The notes under the pieces are model-generated. The model was not told the DNA's origin, made no database searches, and was given only the letters and a program-made list of their open reading frames with translations. Below, in pieces: positions 33,675-43,983 of a stretch of DNA of 64,000 nucleotides (positions are counted from its first letter, which is position 1; every line of letters begins with the position of its first letter). This DNA comes from an uncultured Sulfitobacter sp. (lineage in GTDB: Bacteria; Pseudomonadota; Alphaproteobacteria; Rhodobacterales; Rhodobacteraceae): positions 124,001 through 188,000 of the forward strand of contig NZ_CANMFS010000004.1 in assembly GCF_947497275.1 (NCBI RefSeq), given 5' to 3'. Position numbers and translations under genes: made by a program.

Positions 33675-36467
33675 ATGGCATTCGGCAAAGGGCATCACCT
33701 ACATCTGATCGACGGCTCCGCCTTCATCTTTCGCGCCTATCACGCGCTGCCGCCGCTCACCCGCAAGTCCGACGGCTTGCCCATCGGGGCGGTGTCGGGC
33801 TTTTGCAACATGTTGCAGCGCTACGTCGAAGGGAACAACGGATCGGACGCACCCACGCATGTGGCCGTGATCTTTGACAAGGGCAGCCACACCTTCCGCA
33901 ACGACATGTACGACCAGTACAAAGCCAACCGCGAGGCCATGCCCGAAGATCTGCGCCCGCAGATCCCGCTGACGCGCGAAGCCACCATCGCCTTCAACAT
34001 CGCCTGCGAGGAAAAGGAAGGCTATGAGGCCGACGATATCATCGCGACGCTCGCGGTACAGGCACGCGAAGCCGGTGGGCGCTGCACCATCATCAGCTCC
34101 GACAAGGATCTGATGCAGCTCGTGGGCGGCGGTGTCGAAATGCTCGACGCGATGAAGAACATCCGCGTCGACCGCGACGGCGTACACGAGAAATTCGGCG
34201 TCTACCCTGACCGGGTGGTCGACGTGCAGGCGCTGGCAGGCGATTCGGTGGACAACGTGCCGGGCGCACCGGGCATCGGCATCAAGACGGCGGCGCTTTT
34301 GATCAACGAATACGGCGATCTTGAATCGCTTCTGGAACGAGCAGAGGAGATCAAACAGCCCAAGCGTCGGCAGACCCTGATCGACCACGCCGAACAGATC
34401 CGCCTGTCGCGTCGGTTGGTGCTGTTGGATGACAAGACGCCGCTGGAGTTCACGCTCGACGATCTGGAGGTGCGCGACCCCGATCCCGGGAAGCTGATGG
34501 AATTTCTGACGAAGATGGAATTCCGCACGCTGACCAAGCGCATCGCGGACGCGCTGGACGTGGAAGCGCCCGCGATCCCCGAACCGGCACCCGCCGAAGA
34601 CGCGCCGCAGATCGACACGGTGCCGTTCGACGAAGCGACCTACACGCAGGTCGGTAATGCAGACACGCTGCAAACGTGGATCGACCGGATCTATGCGCGC
34701 GGCTATGTCGCCGTAGATACCGAGACCACCGGTTTGGACGAGATGACCGCCGATCTGGTCGGCATATCTCTTTGCGTCGAGGCAGGAGAGGCGTGTTATA
34801 TCCCGCTCATTCACAAGGCCAATCGCGGCAACGATCTGTTCGGCTCCGATGATCTGGCCGCGGGGCAGATGGGCTTTGAAGAGGCGTTGAAGATGCTGAC
34901 GCCCGTGCTGGAGGATCCGAGCATCCTCAAGATCGGGCAGAACATGAAATACGATAACAAGATCTTTGCACGGCTTGGGATCACCGTCGCGCCGATCGAC
35001 GATACGATGCTGATGTCCTACGCAATGCACGCAGGTCTGCACGGTCACGGCATGGACACGCTCAGCGAGCGCTACCTCAATCACACCCCGATCCCGATCA
35101 AACCGCTGCTCGGATCGGGGAAGTCGGCGATCACCTTCGACAAGGTACCGCTGGAGGATGCCGTTAAATACGCGGCGGAGGATGCGGACATCACCCTGCG
35201 CCTGTGGCAGCAGTTCAAACCGCAGTTGCACCGCGTACAGACCACCCGTGTCTACGAGACGCTGGAGCGGCCGCTTGTGCCGGTTCTGGCACAGATGGAG
35301 CGATACGGGGTCAAGGTCGACCGTGACACGCTCAGCCGCATGTCCAACGCCTTTTCCCAGAAAATGGCCGGGCTTGAGGATGAAATCTATGAACTCGCCG
35401 GCCGCAAGTTCAACGTCGGCTCGCCCGCGCAGGTGGGCGAAGTGCTTTTCGAGGACATGGGCCTTGAGGGCGGCAAGAAGGGTGCGAACGGGAAATACAG
35501 CACCGGCGCAGACATCCTCGAAGACCTCGCGACGGAACATCACTTCCCGCGCCGCATTCTCGACTGGCGTCAATTGAGCAAGCTGAAATCGACCTATACG
35601 GACGCGCTTCAGGACCACATCAACACGGAAACCGGGCGGGTACACACGTCTTATTCTCTTACGGGCGCGTCGACCGGGCGGCTGGCATCGACAGACCCGA
35701 ACCTGCAAAATATCCCGATCCGCAGCGAGGAAGGTCGCCGCATCCGCGAGGCCTTTGTCGCCGAGGACGGCAAAGTGCTGGTGGCGCTCGATTACAGCCA
35801 GATCGAATTGCGGCTGCTGGCGCATATTGCGGATATTCCGGAGCTGAAGCAGGCGTTCAAGGACGGCTTGGACATTCACGCGATGACCGCTTCAGAAATG
35901 TTCGACGTGCCCATGGACGAGATGACGCCAGACATCCGCCGGCAGGCGAAAGCGATCAACTTCGGCGTGATCTACGGCATCTCGGGCTTTGGCCTTGCGC
36001 GTAATCTGCGCATCCCGCGCGCCGAGGCGCAGGGGTTCATCGACCGCTATTTCGAGCGTTTCCCCGGCATCCGCACCTACATGGACGACACCAAGGCCTT
36101 CGCCAAGGAGCACGGCTTTGTCCAGACGCTGTTCGGGCGCAAGATCAACACACCGGAGATCGCCTCCAAGGGACCGCGCGCCGGGTTCGCCGCCCGCGCC
36201 GCGATCAATGCCCCCATTCAGGGCACCGCCGCCGATGTTATCCGGCGCGCGATGATCCGGATGCCCGCCGCCATCGAAGGTCTGCCCGCCAAGATGCTGT
36301 TGCAGGTGCACGACGAATTGCTGTTCGAAGTCGAAAAGGGCGCCGAGGACGATTTGATAAAGGCCGCCCGCGAGGTGATGGAAAACGCGTCCGATCCGGT
36401 GGTGAAGCTGGACGTAAAGCTGAGTGTCGACGCGGGCACCGGCGCGAACTGGGCGGAGGCGCACTGA
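33675..36467 (+). CDS. polA: DNA polymerase I
   Basis: A 930-residue polymerase with all three activities visible. The 5'-3' exonuclease domain (about 1-300) starts LIDGSAFIFRAYHALP and includes the Asp-rich YEADDIIATLA and SSDKDLMQL. The 3'-5' proofreading domain has an intact DTETTGLD (about residue 350), unlike many Thermus/Bacillus enzymes. The polymerase motifs A, B and C are LDYSQIELR, RRQAKAINFGVIYG and VHDELLFEV. I start at ATG 33675 (MAFGKGHH); ATG 33657 is also in frame with a similar ribosome site. Its TGA overlaps the next ATG by one base. Confidence 0.97.
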   Translation: MAFGKGHHLHLIDGSAFIFRAYHALPPLTRKSDGLPIGAVSGFCNMLQRYVEGNNGSDAPTHVAVIFDKGSHTFRNDMYDQYKANREAMPEDLRPQIPLTREATIAFNIACEEKEGYEADDIIATLAVQAREAGGRCTIISSDKDLMQLVGGGVEMLDAMKNIRVDRDGVHEKFGVYPDRVVDVQALAGDSVDNVPGAPGIGIKTAALLINEYGDLESLLERAEEIKQPKRRQTLIDHAEQIRLSRRLVLLDDKTPLEFTLDDLEVRDPDPGKLMEFLTKMEFRTLTKRIADALDVEAPAIPEPAPAEDAPQIDTVPFDEATYTQVGNADTLQTWIDRIYARGYVAVDTETTGLDEMTADLVGISLCVEAGEACYIPLIHKANRGNDLFGSDDLAAGQMGFEEALKMLTPVLEDPSILKIGQNMKYDNKIFARLGITVAPIDDTMLMSYAMHAGLHGHGMDTLSERYLNHTPIPIKPLLGSGKSAITFDKVPLEDAVKYAAEDADITLRLWQQFKPQLHRVQTTRVYETLERPLVPVLAQMERYGVKVDRDTLSRMSNAFSQKMAGLEDEIYELAGRKFNVGSPAQVGEVLFEDMGLEGGKKGANGKYSTGADILEDLATEHHFPRRILDWRQLSKLKSTYTDALQDHINTETGRVHTSYSLTGASTGRLASTDPNLQNIPIRSEEGRRIREAFVAEDGKVLVALDYSQIELRLLAHIADIPELKQAFKDGLDIHAMTASEMFDVPMDEMTPDIRRQAKAINFGVIYGISGFGLARNLRIPRAEAQGFIDRYFERFPGIRTYMDDTKAFAKEHGFVQTLFGRKINTPEIASKGPRAGFAARAAINAPIQGTAADVIRRAMIRMPAAIEGLPAKMLLQVHDELLFEVEKGAEDDLIKAAREVMENASDPVVKLDVKLSVDAGTGANWAEAH

Positions 36468-37615
36468 TGGCGCCGACTTCTGGTCCGCTGGCGGGGATCC
36501 GCATCGTCGAAATGACGGGCATCGGCCCGGTACCCTATGCCGCGATGCTGTTGGCGGACATGGGCGCCGATATCATCCGCATCGACCGCCCCGGCGGCTA
36601 TCCTGCAATCGACCCGACGCTCGATTTCGCGTCGATGGAGGCGGCCTCGGTTTTCTACCGATCGCGTCCGCTCGTGCAGATCGACCTCAAGTCGGACAAT
36701 GGGCGGCAGGTCATGCACGATCTCATCGGCAAGGCGGACGCACTGATCGAAGGGTACCGCCCCGGCGCGATGGAAAAGCTTGGTCTGGGGCCGGAGCCGT
36801 GCCTCGCACTGAATCCCAAGCTCGCCTTTGTCCGCGTCACTGGCTGGGGGCGGGATGGCCCGCTTGCGCAGCGCGCTGGTCATGATCTGAACTATATCGC
36901 CAAATCCGGTGCACTTTCGCTTTTCGGGCGTGGCGGGCAGCAGCCCGTCGGCATCCCGCCTTTGGTGGGGGATATGGCAAGCGGATCGATGTTTGCGGTA
37001 ATGGGTTTGCTGGCCGCCGTTCTGCACGCCCGTGCTACCGGCCAGGGACAGGTCGTCGATGCGAATATCGTCGACGGGTCTGCAAGCCTTTACACGTTGC
37101 TTTCGGCGCTTTCAGCGATGGGAATGCACAACGCGCCCGCCGGGGCCAATGCACTGGACGGGGGCCGCCACTATTACCGGACCTATACCTGTGCCGATGG
37201 ACGCGCTGTTGCAGTGGGAGCAATTGAACCCGCCTTTCGAAAAGTACTGCTCGACCGGTTGGGCCTGCTGGAAAACCCCTTGTTCACCAGTGGGGTGACC
37301 GAAGATGACGACGCCTGCACCCTCGAACTCAAAAAGATATTCGCCACCGAATCCAGCAACCACTGGGACCAGCTTTTCCGCGATACCGACGGCTGTGTCA
37401 CCGCCGTGCTGACCCCGCAAGAGGCTGCCGACGATCCGCACAATGCGGCGCGTCAGACGTTTGTGCAGGTCGATGGCGTGCTTCAGGCCGCCCCTGCTCC
37501 GCGGTTCTCGGCCACACCGGGGAAGATCAGCAAAACGCCGCGCGACGCGAGCCGCCCCGACGCAGAGGCGCTGCGTGCATGGGGGATTTCTGCGCAGAAG
37601 CTTTCGGAGAGTTAG
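36467..37615 (+). CDS. CaiB/BaiF family CoA-transferase (alpha-methylacyl-CoA racemase-like)
   Basis: A 382-residue protein of the family III CoA-transferase fold. Typical features are the start GPLAGIRIVEMTGIGP, LADMGADIIRIDRP, the conserved GYRPGAMEKLGLGP and the active-site region GHDLNYIAKSGAL (about residues 138-150). The last includes the H-D pair that in alpha-methylacyl-CoA racemase moves the proton. That region favours racemase over transferase function, acting on branched or bile-acid-like acyl-CoA. It follows polA with a TGATG junction, without obvious functional relation. It ends in a 4-nt stop/stop overlap (TTAG at 37612). Confidence 0.9.
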   Translation: MAPTSGPLAGIRIVEMTGIGPVPYAAMLLADMGADIIRIDRPGGYPAIDPTLDFASMEAASVFYRSRPLVQIDLKSDNGRQVMHDLIGKADALIEGYRPGAMEKLGLGPEPCLALNPKLAFVRVTGWGRDGPLAQRAGHDLNYIAKSGALSLFGRGGQQPVGIPPLVGDMASGSMFAVMGLLAAVLHARATGQGQVVDANIVDGSASLYTLLSALSAMGMHNAPAGANALDGGRHYYRTYTCADGRAVAVGAIEPAFRKVLLDRLGLLENPLFTSGVTEDDDACTLELKKIFATESSNHWDQLFRDTDGCVTAVLTPQEAADDPHNAARQTFVQVDGVLQAAPAPRFSATPGKISKTPRDASRPDAEALRAWGISAQKLSES

Positions 37616-37839
37616 GAATGGGAGACCAGGCGTGCCACGACCCTGCGGGCGACGGGCGCGACAACAAGCACCGCGGGGAACGCCACCGACCAACTAAAGA
37701 GCCATGATCCGATCCATTCGACCACCAGACCGTCCACCAATCCCACCACCCGGAACGTCGCGATGAACGAGACGATCAGCGACATTAACCCTGACAAGAC
37801 AAAACCAAAGACAATTGGTGCGTAGCGGGCAGGGATCAT
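37612..37839 (-). CDS. DUF2798 family small membrane protein
   Basis: A 75-residue protein with two membrane segments (about residues 5-27 and 37-63): IVFGFVLSGLMSLIVSFIATF and WLFSWSVAFPAVLVVAPVAR. The layout and the P-x-VLVVAP region match DUF2798, a family of unknown function. I use the ATG at 37839, which overlaps the hyi stop by 4 nt and has GGAAG upstream; five extra residues from an ATG at 37854 are possible. It is translationally coupled to hyi and convergent with the CoA-transferase. Confidence 0.8.
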   Translation of the reverse strand: MIPARYAPIVFGFVLSGLMSLIVSFIATFRVVGLVDGLVVEWIGSWLFSWSVAFPAVLVVAPVARRVVARLVSHS

Positions 37840-38591
37840 AGCAATTTCTTCCATTCAAGTGTGTCATCCGTCGGGCCGCCGGGTGTGTACTCGCCGCTGA
37901 CCCAGCCGTCGTAGCCGTGCGCACGCAACCCGTCAAAAAGGGCGGCGAAATCCACATCACCGCTGCCCGGTGCGCCACGGGCTGGCGTGTCACCGAGTTG
38001 TACATGCGCCGTGATCTCGTGATACGTCTCATAGGTGGCAACGGCATCGCCGTGGATCATCTGCGCGTGAAAGCTGTCAAATTGCAGCTTGAGATTCGGA
38101 GCGTTCACCTGCGCGATGATGTCAGCGGCAAGCGCGTAATCGTTCAGGAAATAGTCGGGCTGCATCTCCGGGCACAATGGCTCGATTGTGAGGACCACGC
38201 CCGGCGCGGCAGCGCAAGCCATGCGCAGGTTGGAAACCATGACCTCCCGCGCGTGCGAACCCGACGCCTTGCCGGACATGATATGAACCATCGGCACCCG
38301 TAACGCATCGGCGTGGCGCAGGGCGCGCCGCACATCATAGGCGAACCGTCTCTCATCGCCGGGCACCGCCGCAAAGCCGCGCGGCCCGCCGGTGTAGTTG
38401 GGCGGCGGTGCGTTGATAAGGACCATCTGCAATCCACCTTGCACCAGCGCCCTCTGTGTATGCTTGGCCGGCACGTCGTAGGGAAACAGGACCTCTACGC
38501 CGGTGAAACCGGCCGCAGATGCTGCATCGAAGCGATCCAGATACGGGAGGTCTGGCCATAAATGGCTCAGGTTGGCTGCCGGTTTCATCAC
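37836..38591 (-). CDS. hyi: hydroxypyruvate isomerase family protein
   Basis: A 251-residue TIM-barrel sugar isomerase, interconverting hydroxypyruvate and tartronate semialdehyde, or an OtnI-type relative acting on 2-oxo-tetronate. Typical family elements are the N-terminal ANLSHLWPDLPYLDRF, VEVLFPYD, the metal-side Glu in VLTIEPLCPEMQPDYFL, FDSFHAQ, and the second Glu in GWVSGEYTPGG. Glyoxylate-pathway partners (gcl, glxR) are not adjacent, so the physiological substrate is open. Two starts are possible (38591 and 38588). Confidence 0.88.
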   Translation of the reverse strand: MMKPAANLSHLWPDLPYLDRFDAASAAGFTGVEVLFPYDVPAKHTQRALVQGGLQMVLINAPPPNYTGGPRGFAAVPGDERRFAYDVRRALRHADALRVPMVHIMSGKASGSHAREVMVSNLRMACAAAPGVVLTIEPLCPEMQPDYFLNDYALAADIIAQVNAPNLKLQFDSFHAQMIHGDAVATYETYHEITAHVQLGDTPARGAPGSGDVDFAALFDGLRAHGYDGWVSGEYTPGGPTDDTLEWKKLL

Positions 38592-38662
38592 TACATCGAC
38601 CGCGTTGCCTTGACCCGCGCAATCAGCACGGCAGATGCCACATTCGCGCGCATTGTATTTCC

Positions 38663-39253
38663 TCAGTCGGGCAATTCATCCGACGGAATAATACCGAAGA
38701 ATTCCCCAGCCGACCAGACACCAAACCAACCGTCATGGTGCACACCGATCTCGACGAGACGGTAAAAGCTCTTGCGGTCGATCAACGCTTCGAGATTTCG
38801 GCGGATGAGGATATACGGAGAAGGCTCTCCGCTCTGCGCGTCGCGCACAACCCGGATGGGCGCGTCCGGCCCCGCCTCGGACACATCGTCGAGGTTGGTC
38901 ACGAAGGTCAGCCTCTGGTCCTCTCCTTTCCCGCTTATTTCGAAATCCACGGCGATGAAAGGTGCGTCCTCTACGGTGATGCCTACCTTCTCGACCGGGG
39001 TAACGAGAAAATAATCGTCATCTTCCCGGATCAGAATGCTCGAGAACAGTTTGACCAATCCGATCCGTCCGATTGGTGTTCCCTCGTAGAACCAGGTTCC
39101 GTCACGCTTGATCTGCATGTCTATGTCGCCGCAGAACGGCGGATTCCATTTCTCGACCGGCGGCAATCCGCGCGTTTTCGCCGCTTTTACAGACGCAACC
39201 AGGCTTTCCGCCGAAGGGGTCACAGATTTTTGTCCACTCATCGCTTTTGCCAT
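38663..39253 (-). CDS. DUF1285 domain protein
   Basis: A 196-residue cytosolic protein of the DUF1285 family. Typical of it are the PPFCGDIDMQIKRDGTWFYEGTPIGR region (about residues 38-63) and the following KLFSSIL and DYFLVTPVEKV. The family has a two-part alpha/beta structure and no known activity. The start may be the ATG at 39253 or the fifth codon at 39241; the AGGGA upstream abuts the first, so the second is plausible. It is divergent from the MoxR operon with 58 nt between the start codons. Confidence 0.88.
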   Translation of the reverse strand: MAKAMSGQKSVTPSAESLVASVKAAKTRGLPPVEKWNPPFCGDIDMQIKRDGTWFYEGTPIGRIGLVKLFSSILIREDDDYFLVTPVEKVGITVEDAPFIAVDFEISGKGEDQRLTFVTNLDDVSEAGPDAPIRVVRDAQSGEPSPYILIRRNLEALIDRKSFYRLVEIGVHHDGWFGVWSAGEFFGIIPSDELPD

Positions 39254-39311
39254 TCCCTGTTATCGAGATACACTTACTCATAGTAGATATAACTCAAAGA
39301 GTGGAAAAGTC

Positions 39312-40337
39312 ATGACCCAAGCCGATGCAGCAGCGACAGAAGATATGGTCGCACAGATCGAAGCCTTGGGTGAAAAGCTGGGTCAGGCCCGCGAGTCCAT
39401 TACCTCGCGGTTCATCGGACAAGAGCGCGTGGTGGAGCTGACGCTGACCGCACTGCTATGCGGCGGACACGGCCTGTTGATCGGTCTGCCGGGTCTGGGA
39501 AAGACACGTCTGGTGGAAACTCTGAGTACCGTGATGGGGCTGGATGGCAAGCGTGTCCAGTTCACACCGGATTTGATGCCAGCCGATATTCTCGGCTCAG
39601 AAGTGCTCGATACCGCGGCGGATGGCAGCCGCAATTTCCGCTTTGTCGAGGGACCGATCTTTTGTCAGCTTTTGATGGCAGATGAAATCAACCGCGCCTC
39701 CCCGCGCACGCAATCCGCATTGTTGCAGGCGATGCAGGAAAAGACCGTGACAGTCGCCGGACAGAACCGCGCGCTGGGCGTGCCGTTTCACGTTCTCGCC
39801 ACGCAAAACCCAATCGAACAGGAGGGCACCTATCCGCTGCCCGAGGCTCAGCTTGACCGCTTTCTGGTGCAGATCGACGTCGCCTACCCCGACCGCGACA
39901 CCGAGCGCGATATCCTGATCGCGACCACCGGTGAAACCGAAGACGAAGCGGTCGGCGTGTTCACCTCCAAAGAGCTGTTGGACGCGCAGCGCCTGCTGCG
40001 TCGGATGCCCGTGGGCGAGTCGGTCGTTGAAATGATCCTCGATCTGGTCCGTGCCTTCCGCCCCGAAGAAGACGGCGTGAGCGCAAGGGTGAAAGAAACC
40101 GTTGCCTGGGGTCCCGGCCCCCGCGCGGCACAGGCGCTGATGTTGACCGTGCGCGCCCGCGCCTTGTTGCAGGGACGTCTTGCGCCGTCCGCCGAGGATG
40201 TCATCGACATGGCACGCCCGGTTCTGACGCACCGGATGGCACTTAACTTTGCGGCGCGCGCGCGTGGCGACAGCTTGCAGGACCTGATCGACGAAACCGC
40301 CGCGGGCCTTGCGGGTACACGGGCCGCCGTCGCGTGA
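39312..40337 (+). CDS. MoxR family AAA+ ATPase
   Basis: A 341-residue AAA+ ATPase of the MoxR type. Walker A is [12 protein letters not shown] (about residues 58-69), Walker B is [12 protein letters not shown], and sensor elements are [22 protein letters not shown]. MoxR proteins act as chaperone-like ATPases with VWA-domain partners. Here it leads an operon: DUF58, DUF4159 and a VWA-like membrane protein follow with 4-nt overlaps. I start at ATG 39312, since upstream sequence in frame crosses the divergent gene. The ribosome site (GGAAAAG) is moderate. Confidence 0.95.
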   Translation: MTQADAAATEDMVAQIEALGEKLGQARESITSRFIGQERVVELTLTALLCGGHGLLIGLPGLGKTRLVETLSTVMGLDGKRVQFTPDLMPADILGSEVLDTAADGSRNFRFVEGPIFCQLLMADEINRASPRTQSALLQAMQEKTVTVAGQNRALGVPFHVLATQNPIEQEGTYPLPEAQLDRFLVQIDVAYPDRDTERDILIATTGETEDEAVGVFTSKELLDAQRLLRRMPVGESVVEMILDLVRAFRPEEDGVSARVKETVAWGPGPRAAQALMLTVRARALLQGRLAPSAEDVIDMARPVLTHRMALNFAARARGDSLQDLIDETAAGLAGTRAAVA

Positions 40338-41218
40338 CCGATCCGATTGCCCTTCGCGCCACGTCAGAAGAGGAAGCCGCACGTCTGCCTGCGTTGCTGG
40401 CCCGCGCCGAACACCTAGCGGGCGCCGTTCTGTTGGGTGCCCACGGGCGCAGACGGTCCGGCACGGGCGATGATTTCTGGCAATACCGTCCCGCACAGAT
40501 GGGCGACAGCCGCCGCGCCATCGACCACCGGCGCTCCGCGATGGGCGATACAGAATTCGTGCGCGAACGCGAGTGGCAAATTGCACAATCCGTGATGCTA
40601 TGGGTGGATCAGGGCGCGTCGATGCGGTTTGCCTCGACCGATGCGGTGCCGAACAAGATCGACCGCGCACGAACCCTGGCTCTGGCATTGGCGATCCTGC
40701 TCAATCGGGGGGGTGAGCGTGTGGGACTCACCGGGACCGCGCTGCCGCCGCGTGCCGGGCGACCACAGATCATGGCACTAGCGGAAATGTTCTGCCGTGA
40801 CGATGCGGCAGACTATGCGCCGCCGGAACACCGCGCGATGATCCCCCATGCCCGCGCCGTGTTTATGTCCGACTTCATGGGCAATATCGACGGTGTGCGT
40901 CTCGCGCTGACCAAAGCGGCGGATCGCGGGGTGCGCGGGGTACTGTGCCATGTTCTCGATCCGTCAGAAGAAGCGTTTCCCTTCAGCGGCCGCACGGTTT
41001 TTCAGAGCATGGGTGGAACGCTCAGCCATGAGACGCTGAAGGCGAACGATCTGCGCGACCGCTATCTTGAGCGGTTGGCGGAGCGCAAGGACGAGCTGGC
41101 GCGGCTCTGTGCGCTGACCGGCTGGCGCTACGGCGTGCATCACACCGATGCCAGCGCGCAGGCGGGGCTTTTGTGGCTCTATGGCGCGCTCGACGCGCGC
41201 GCGGGAGTGGCGGCATGA
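40334..41218 (+). CDS. DUF58 domain protein
   Basis: A 294-residue protein, starting at a GTG at 40334 overlapping the MoxR stop. The DUF58 core reads HGRRRSGTGDDFWQYRPAQMGDSRRAIDHRRSA, split over residues 35-70: the family's basic, GxGxEFxxxRxYxxGDdxRxIDW-type segment, here with H in place of the final W. No membrane helix is visible, while many DUF58 proteins have two at the N-terminus. DUF58 has a VWA-like fold and pairs with MoxR in many genomes. The adaptor role is inferred. Confidence 0.9.
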   Translation: MTDPIALRATSEEEAARLPALLARAEHLAGAVLLGAHGRRRSGTGDDFWQYRPAQMGDSRRAIDHRRSAMGDTEFVREREWQIAQSVMLWVDQGASMRFASTDAVPNKIDRARTLALALAILLNRGGERVGLTGTALPPRAGRPQIMALAEMFCRDDAADYAPPEHRAMIPHARAVFMSDFMGNIDGVRLALTKAADRGVRGVLCHVLDPSEEAFPFSGRTVFQSMGGTLSHETLKANDLRDRYLERLAERKDELARLCALTGWRYGVHHTDASAQAGLLWLYGALDARAGVAA

Positions 41219-43983
41219 TGGTCCTTGGTGGCATCGGTTTCACCGCGCCTTGGCTGCTGCTGGCGCTTGCCGCTTTGCCGATCCTGTGGCTTTTGCTGCG
41301 TGCGGTGCCGCCTGCCCCGATCAAGCGACGGTTCCCCGGTGTTGCTCTCTTGCTCGGCCTCAAGGACGAAGAGACGGTATCGGACCGCACGCCTTGGTGG
41401 CTCTTGCTGCTGCGGATACTGGCGGTGGCGGCAATCATACTGGGCCTTGCCGGTCCGGTGCTCAATCCCGAGGCCGAACAAGCCGAAGGCGATGGACCCT
41501 TGTTGTTTGTCCTTGATGGCACATGGGCGGGCGCAACACGCTGGGCGCAGCAACAAGAGGCCATCGAAGCCCAGCTGATCCGCGCAGGGCGGCAGGGCCG
41601 CCCGGTCGGTTTTCTTACCCTGACGCAGCCCGAAACACCGGTGTTTCAATCCGCCAACGTCTGGCAGACACGCCTTGCCGGATTGCGCCCCGCGCCCTGG
41701 CAGCCCGATACAGAAATGATCGCAGATGCCACAGCTGCGCTGGCAGACGTCGGTCCGTTCGATACGCTGTGGTTCAGCGATACGCTTGAATACGATGGCC
41801 GTGACACCATGCTGGACGCGTTGCGGGCGCGCGGCAGCGTCGAGGCCTATCAAACTGCGATCAACGTGATCGCGATCCTGCCGGCCACTTACGAAGACGG
41901 CGCGGTCAACCTGCGGATACTGCGCGCCGCACCCGGCCCCACCCGAGAGATCGTGGTGCAGGCGCAGGGGCGCGATCCGGCCGGAAACGCGCGCATCCTC
42001 GCCGCTGTGCCAGCGACATTCGAGGATGGCGCGACGCAGGCCGACGTGTCGCTTGTGCTTCCGTCCGAGTTGCGTGCGCGGATCACCCGGTTCGACGTCG
42101 CAGGCCAACGCTCTGCCGGGACCACTACGCTGACCGATGATGGTCTGCGCCGCCGCGAGGTCGCTCTGATTTCCGCGCGCGAGAACCGCGAGGGATTGGA
42201 GCTGCTGTCACCGCTTCATTACATCGAACAGGCGCTTGCCCCGACTGCCGATCTGATCGACGGCGCGCTGACGGATGTATTGCCCGCCAACCCAGATGTG
42301 ATCGTGTTGGCCGATGTCGCGACCCTGGCAGAGGCCGAAGCGGCGCCGTTGACCGAATGGATCGAGGGCGGCGGTATGTTGGTCCGCTTTGCCGGGCCGC
42401 GCATCGCCGCCAGCGATATCAGCCGCATCGACGAGGACCCGCTGATGCCCGTCCGCCTGCGCGCCGGTGGCCGCAGCGTTGGTGGCGCGATGAGCTGGGG
42501 CGAGCCGAAATCCCTGTCACCTTTTTCGAATGGATCGCCCTTTTACGGGCTCTCCGTTCCCGATGATGTAACGGTCAGTGCCCAAGTGGTCGCACAACCC
42601 GATCCAACTCTGGCAGAGCGTGTCATAGCATCGCTGAGCGATGGCACCCCGCTTGTGACCCGCAAGAACGTTGGCCAAGGCCAGATCGTGCTTTTTCATG
42701 TGACCGCAACCGCCGAATGGTCGACGCTGCCGCTTTCAGGTCTGTTCGTCGAAATGCTGGAACGCCTTGCCGTCTCGTCATCGGCGGCAACTACTGAAGC
42801 GGTGGCGCTAGAGGGGACGGTATGGAACCCGCTAAAGGTGCTCGACGGGTTCGGAACGTTGTCCGACGCGGGGACCCTGCCCGGTGTGGACGGCGCTGTT
42901 TTGGTCAGCCAGCCGACTGGCCCCGCGTTGCCGCCTGGCCTGTACGCATCGGGTGACCGCCGCCTCGCGCGCAATGTACTGAAAGCGGACGCTACGCTTG
43001 CTTCGATCAACTGGCCAGCGGATGTGCCTGTGCGCGGGCTTGCCGTCGCACCTGAACAGCCCATCGCGGGCTGGCTACTCAGCCTTTCGATCCTGTTGCT
43101 GCTGGCGGATGTCGTCGTATCGCTTTCGCTTTCCGGCCGCCTGCTCGGGCGCAGCAATGCCGCCGCCTGCATTGCCCTGACGGCCCTGTTGCTCTCTGGA
43201 CACCGCGCAGACGCCCAAACGGCGGAAGAGGAGTTTGCGCTTCTTGCGACGTCCGAGCTTGTTCTGGCGCATGTCATAACGGGGAACGCACAAGTCGATG
43301 AGATCGCCAAGGCGGGTTTGACCGGCCTGAGCGACACGTTGTTCTTCCGCACGTCGGTGGAGCCTTCGAACCCCGTCAGCGTCAACCTCGAAACCGACGA
43401 ACTCGCCTTTTTTCCGATGCTCTACTGGCCTGTGACACCGGACCAGCCCACGCCCTCCGCCGAGGCCTATGTCAAGCTGAACGACTACCTGCGGTCGGGT
43501 GGCTTGATCCTGTTCGATACGCGCGACGCGGATGTCGCCGGATTTGGCGCATCGAGCCCGAATGGCCGAAAGCTGCAACAGCTTGCCGCCCCTCTGGATA
43601 TTCCGGCGCTTGAGCCGGTACCGGCTGATCATGTCCTGACGCGCACTTTCTATCTGCTACAGGATTTTCCCGGGCGACATACATCGCGCGATGTCTGGGT
43701 CGAGGCATCGGACCCCGCTGCCGAACAGATCGAGGGAATGCCGTTCCGCAACCTTAACGACGGTGTGACGCCGGTTGTCATCGGCGGCAACGACTGGGCG
43801 GCGGCCTGGGCTGTCAACTCGGGCGGCGGGCCGATGCTTCCCATCGGCCGCGGCTACAGCGGTGAACGCCAACGCGAGATCGCGTACCGGTTCGGTGTCA
43901 ATCTGATCATGCATGTGCTCACCGGAAACTACAAATCGGATCAGGTGCATGTGCCTGCGCTTCTGGACAGGCTCGGCCAATGA
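41215..43983 (+). CDS. BatA/DUF4159 domain membrane protein
   Basis: A 922-residue protein. The N-terminal 60 residues hold two helices with the BatA-type start (TAPWLLLALAALPILWLLLR and LLLLRILAVAAIILGLAGPVL). The middle is a VWA-like and glutamine-amidotransferase-like region (about 80-560), one more helix follows near 625-650, and a C-terminal DUF4159 begins about 690 (ELVLAHVITGN) and runs to the end. ATGA overlaps link it to DUF58 before it and to the next gene. It likely sits in the inner membrane with large periplasmic or cytosolic lobes and acts as the receptor side of the MoxR system. Confidence 0.9.
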   Translation: MMVLGGIGFTAPWLLLALAALPILWLLLRAVPPAPIKRRFPGVALLLGLKDEETVSDRTPWWLLLLRILAVAAIILGLAGPVLNPEAEQAEGDGPLLFVLDGTWAGATRWAQQQEAIEAQLIRAGRQGRPVGFLTLTQPETPVFQSANVWQTRLAGLRPAPWQPDTEMIADATAALADVGPFDTLWFSDTLEYDGRDTMLDALRARGSVEAYQTAINVIAILPATYEDGAVNLRILRAAPGPTREIVVQAQGRDPAGNARILAAVPATFEDGATQADVSLVLPSELRARITRFDVAGQRSAGTTTLTDDGLRRREVALISARENREGLELLSPLHYIEQALAPTADLIDGALTDVLPANPDVIVLADVATLAEAEAAPLTEWIEGGGMLVRFAGPRIAASDISRIDEDPLMPVRLRAGGRSVGGAMSWGEPKSLSPFSNGSPFYGLSVPDDVTVSAQVVAQPDPTLAERVIASLSDGTPLVTRKNVGQGQIVLFHVTATAEWSTLPLSGLFVEMLERLAVSSSAATTEAVALEGTVWNPLKVLDGFGTLSDAGTLPGVDGAVLVSQPTGPALPPGLYASGDRRLARNVLKADATLASINWPADVPVRGLAVAPEQPIAGWLLSLSILLLLADVVVSLSLSGRLLGRSNAAACIALTALLLSGHRADAQTAEEEFALLATSELVLAHVITGNAQVDEIAKAGLTGLSDTLFFRTSVEPSNPVSVNLETDELAFFPMLYWPVTPDQPTPSAEAYVKLNDYLRSGGLILFDTRDADVAGFGASSPNGRKLQQLAAPLDIPALEPVPADHVLTRTFYLLQDFPGRHTSRDVWVEASDPAAEQIEGMPFRNLNDGVTPVVIGGNDWAAAWAVNSGGGPMLPIGRGYSGERQREIAYRFGVNLIMHVLTGNYKSDQVHVPALLDRLGQ

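Noticed and set aside
33699..35879. A 726-codon open frame on the minus strand opposite polA
   Set aside because: It lies entirely antisense to polA, which has all its motifs, and its translation is arginine- and histidine-rich without domains. Long antisense frames are expected in GC-rich coding DNA.
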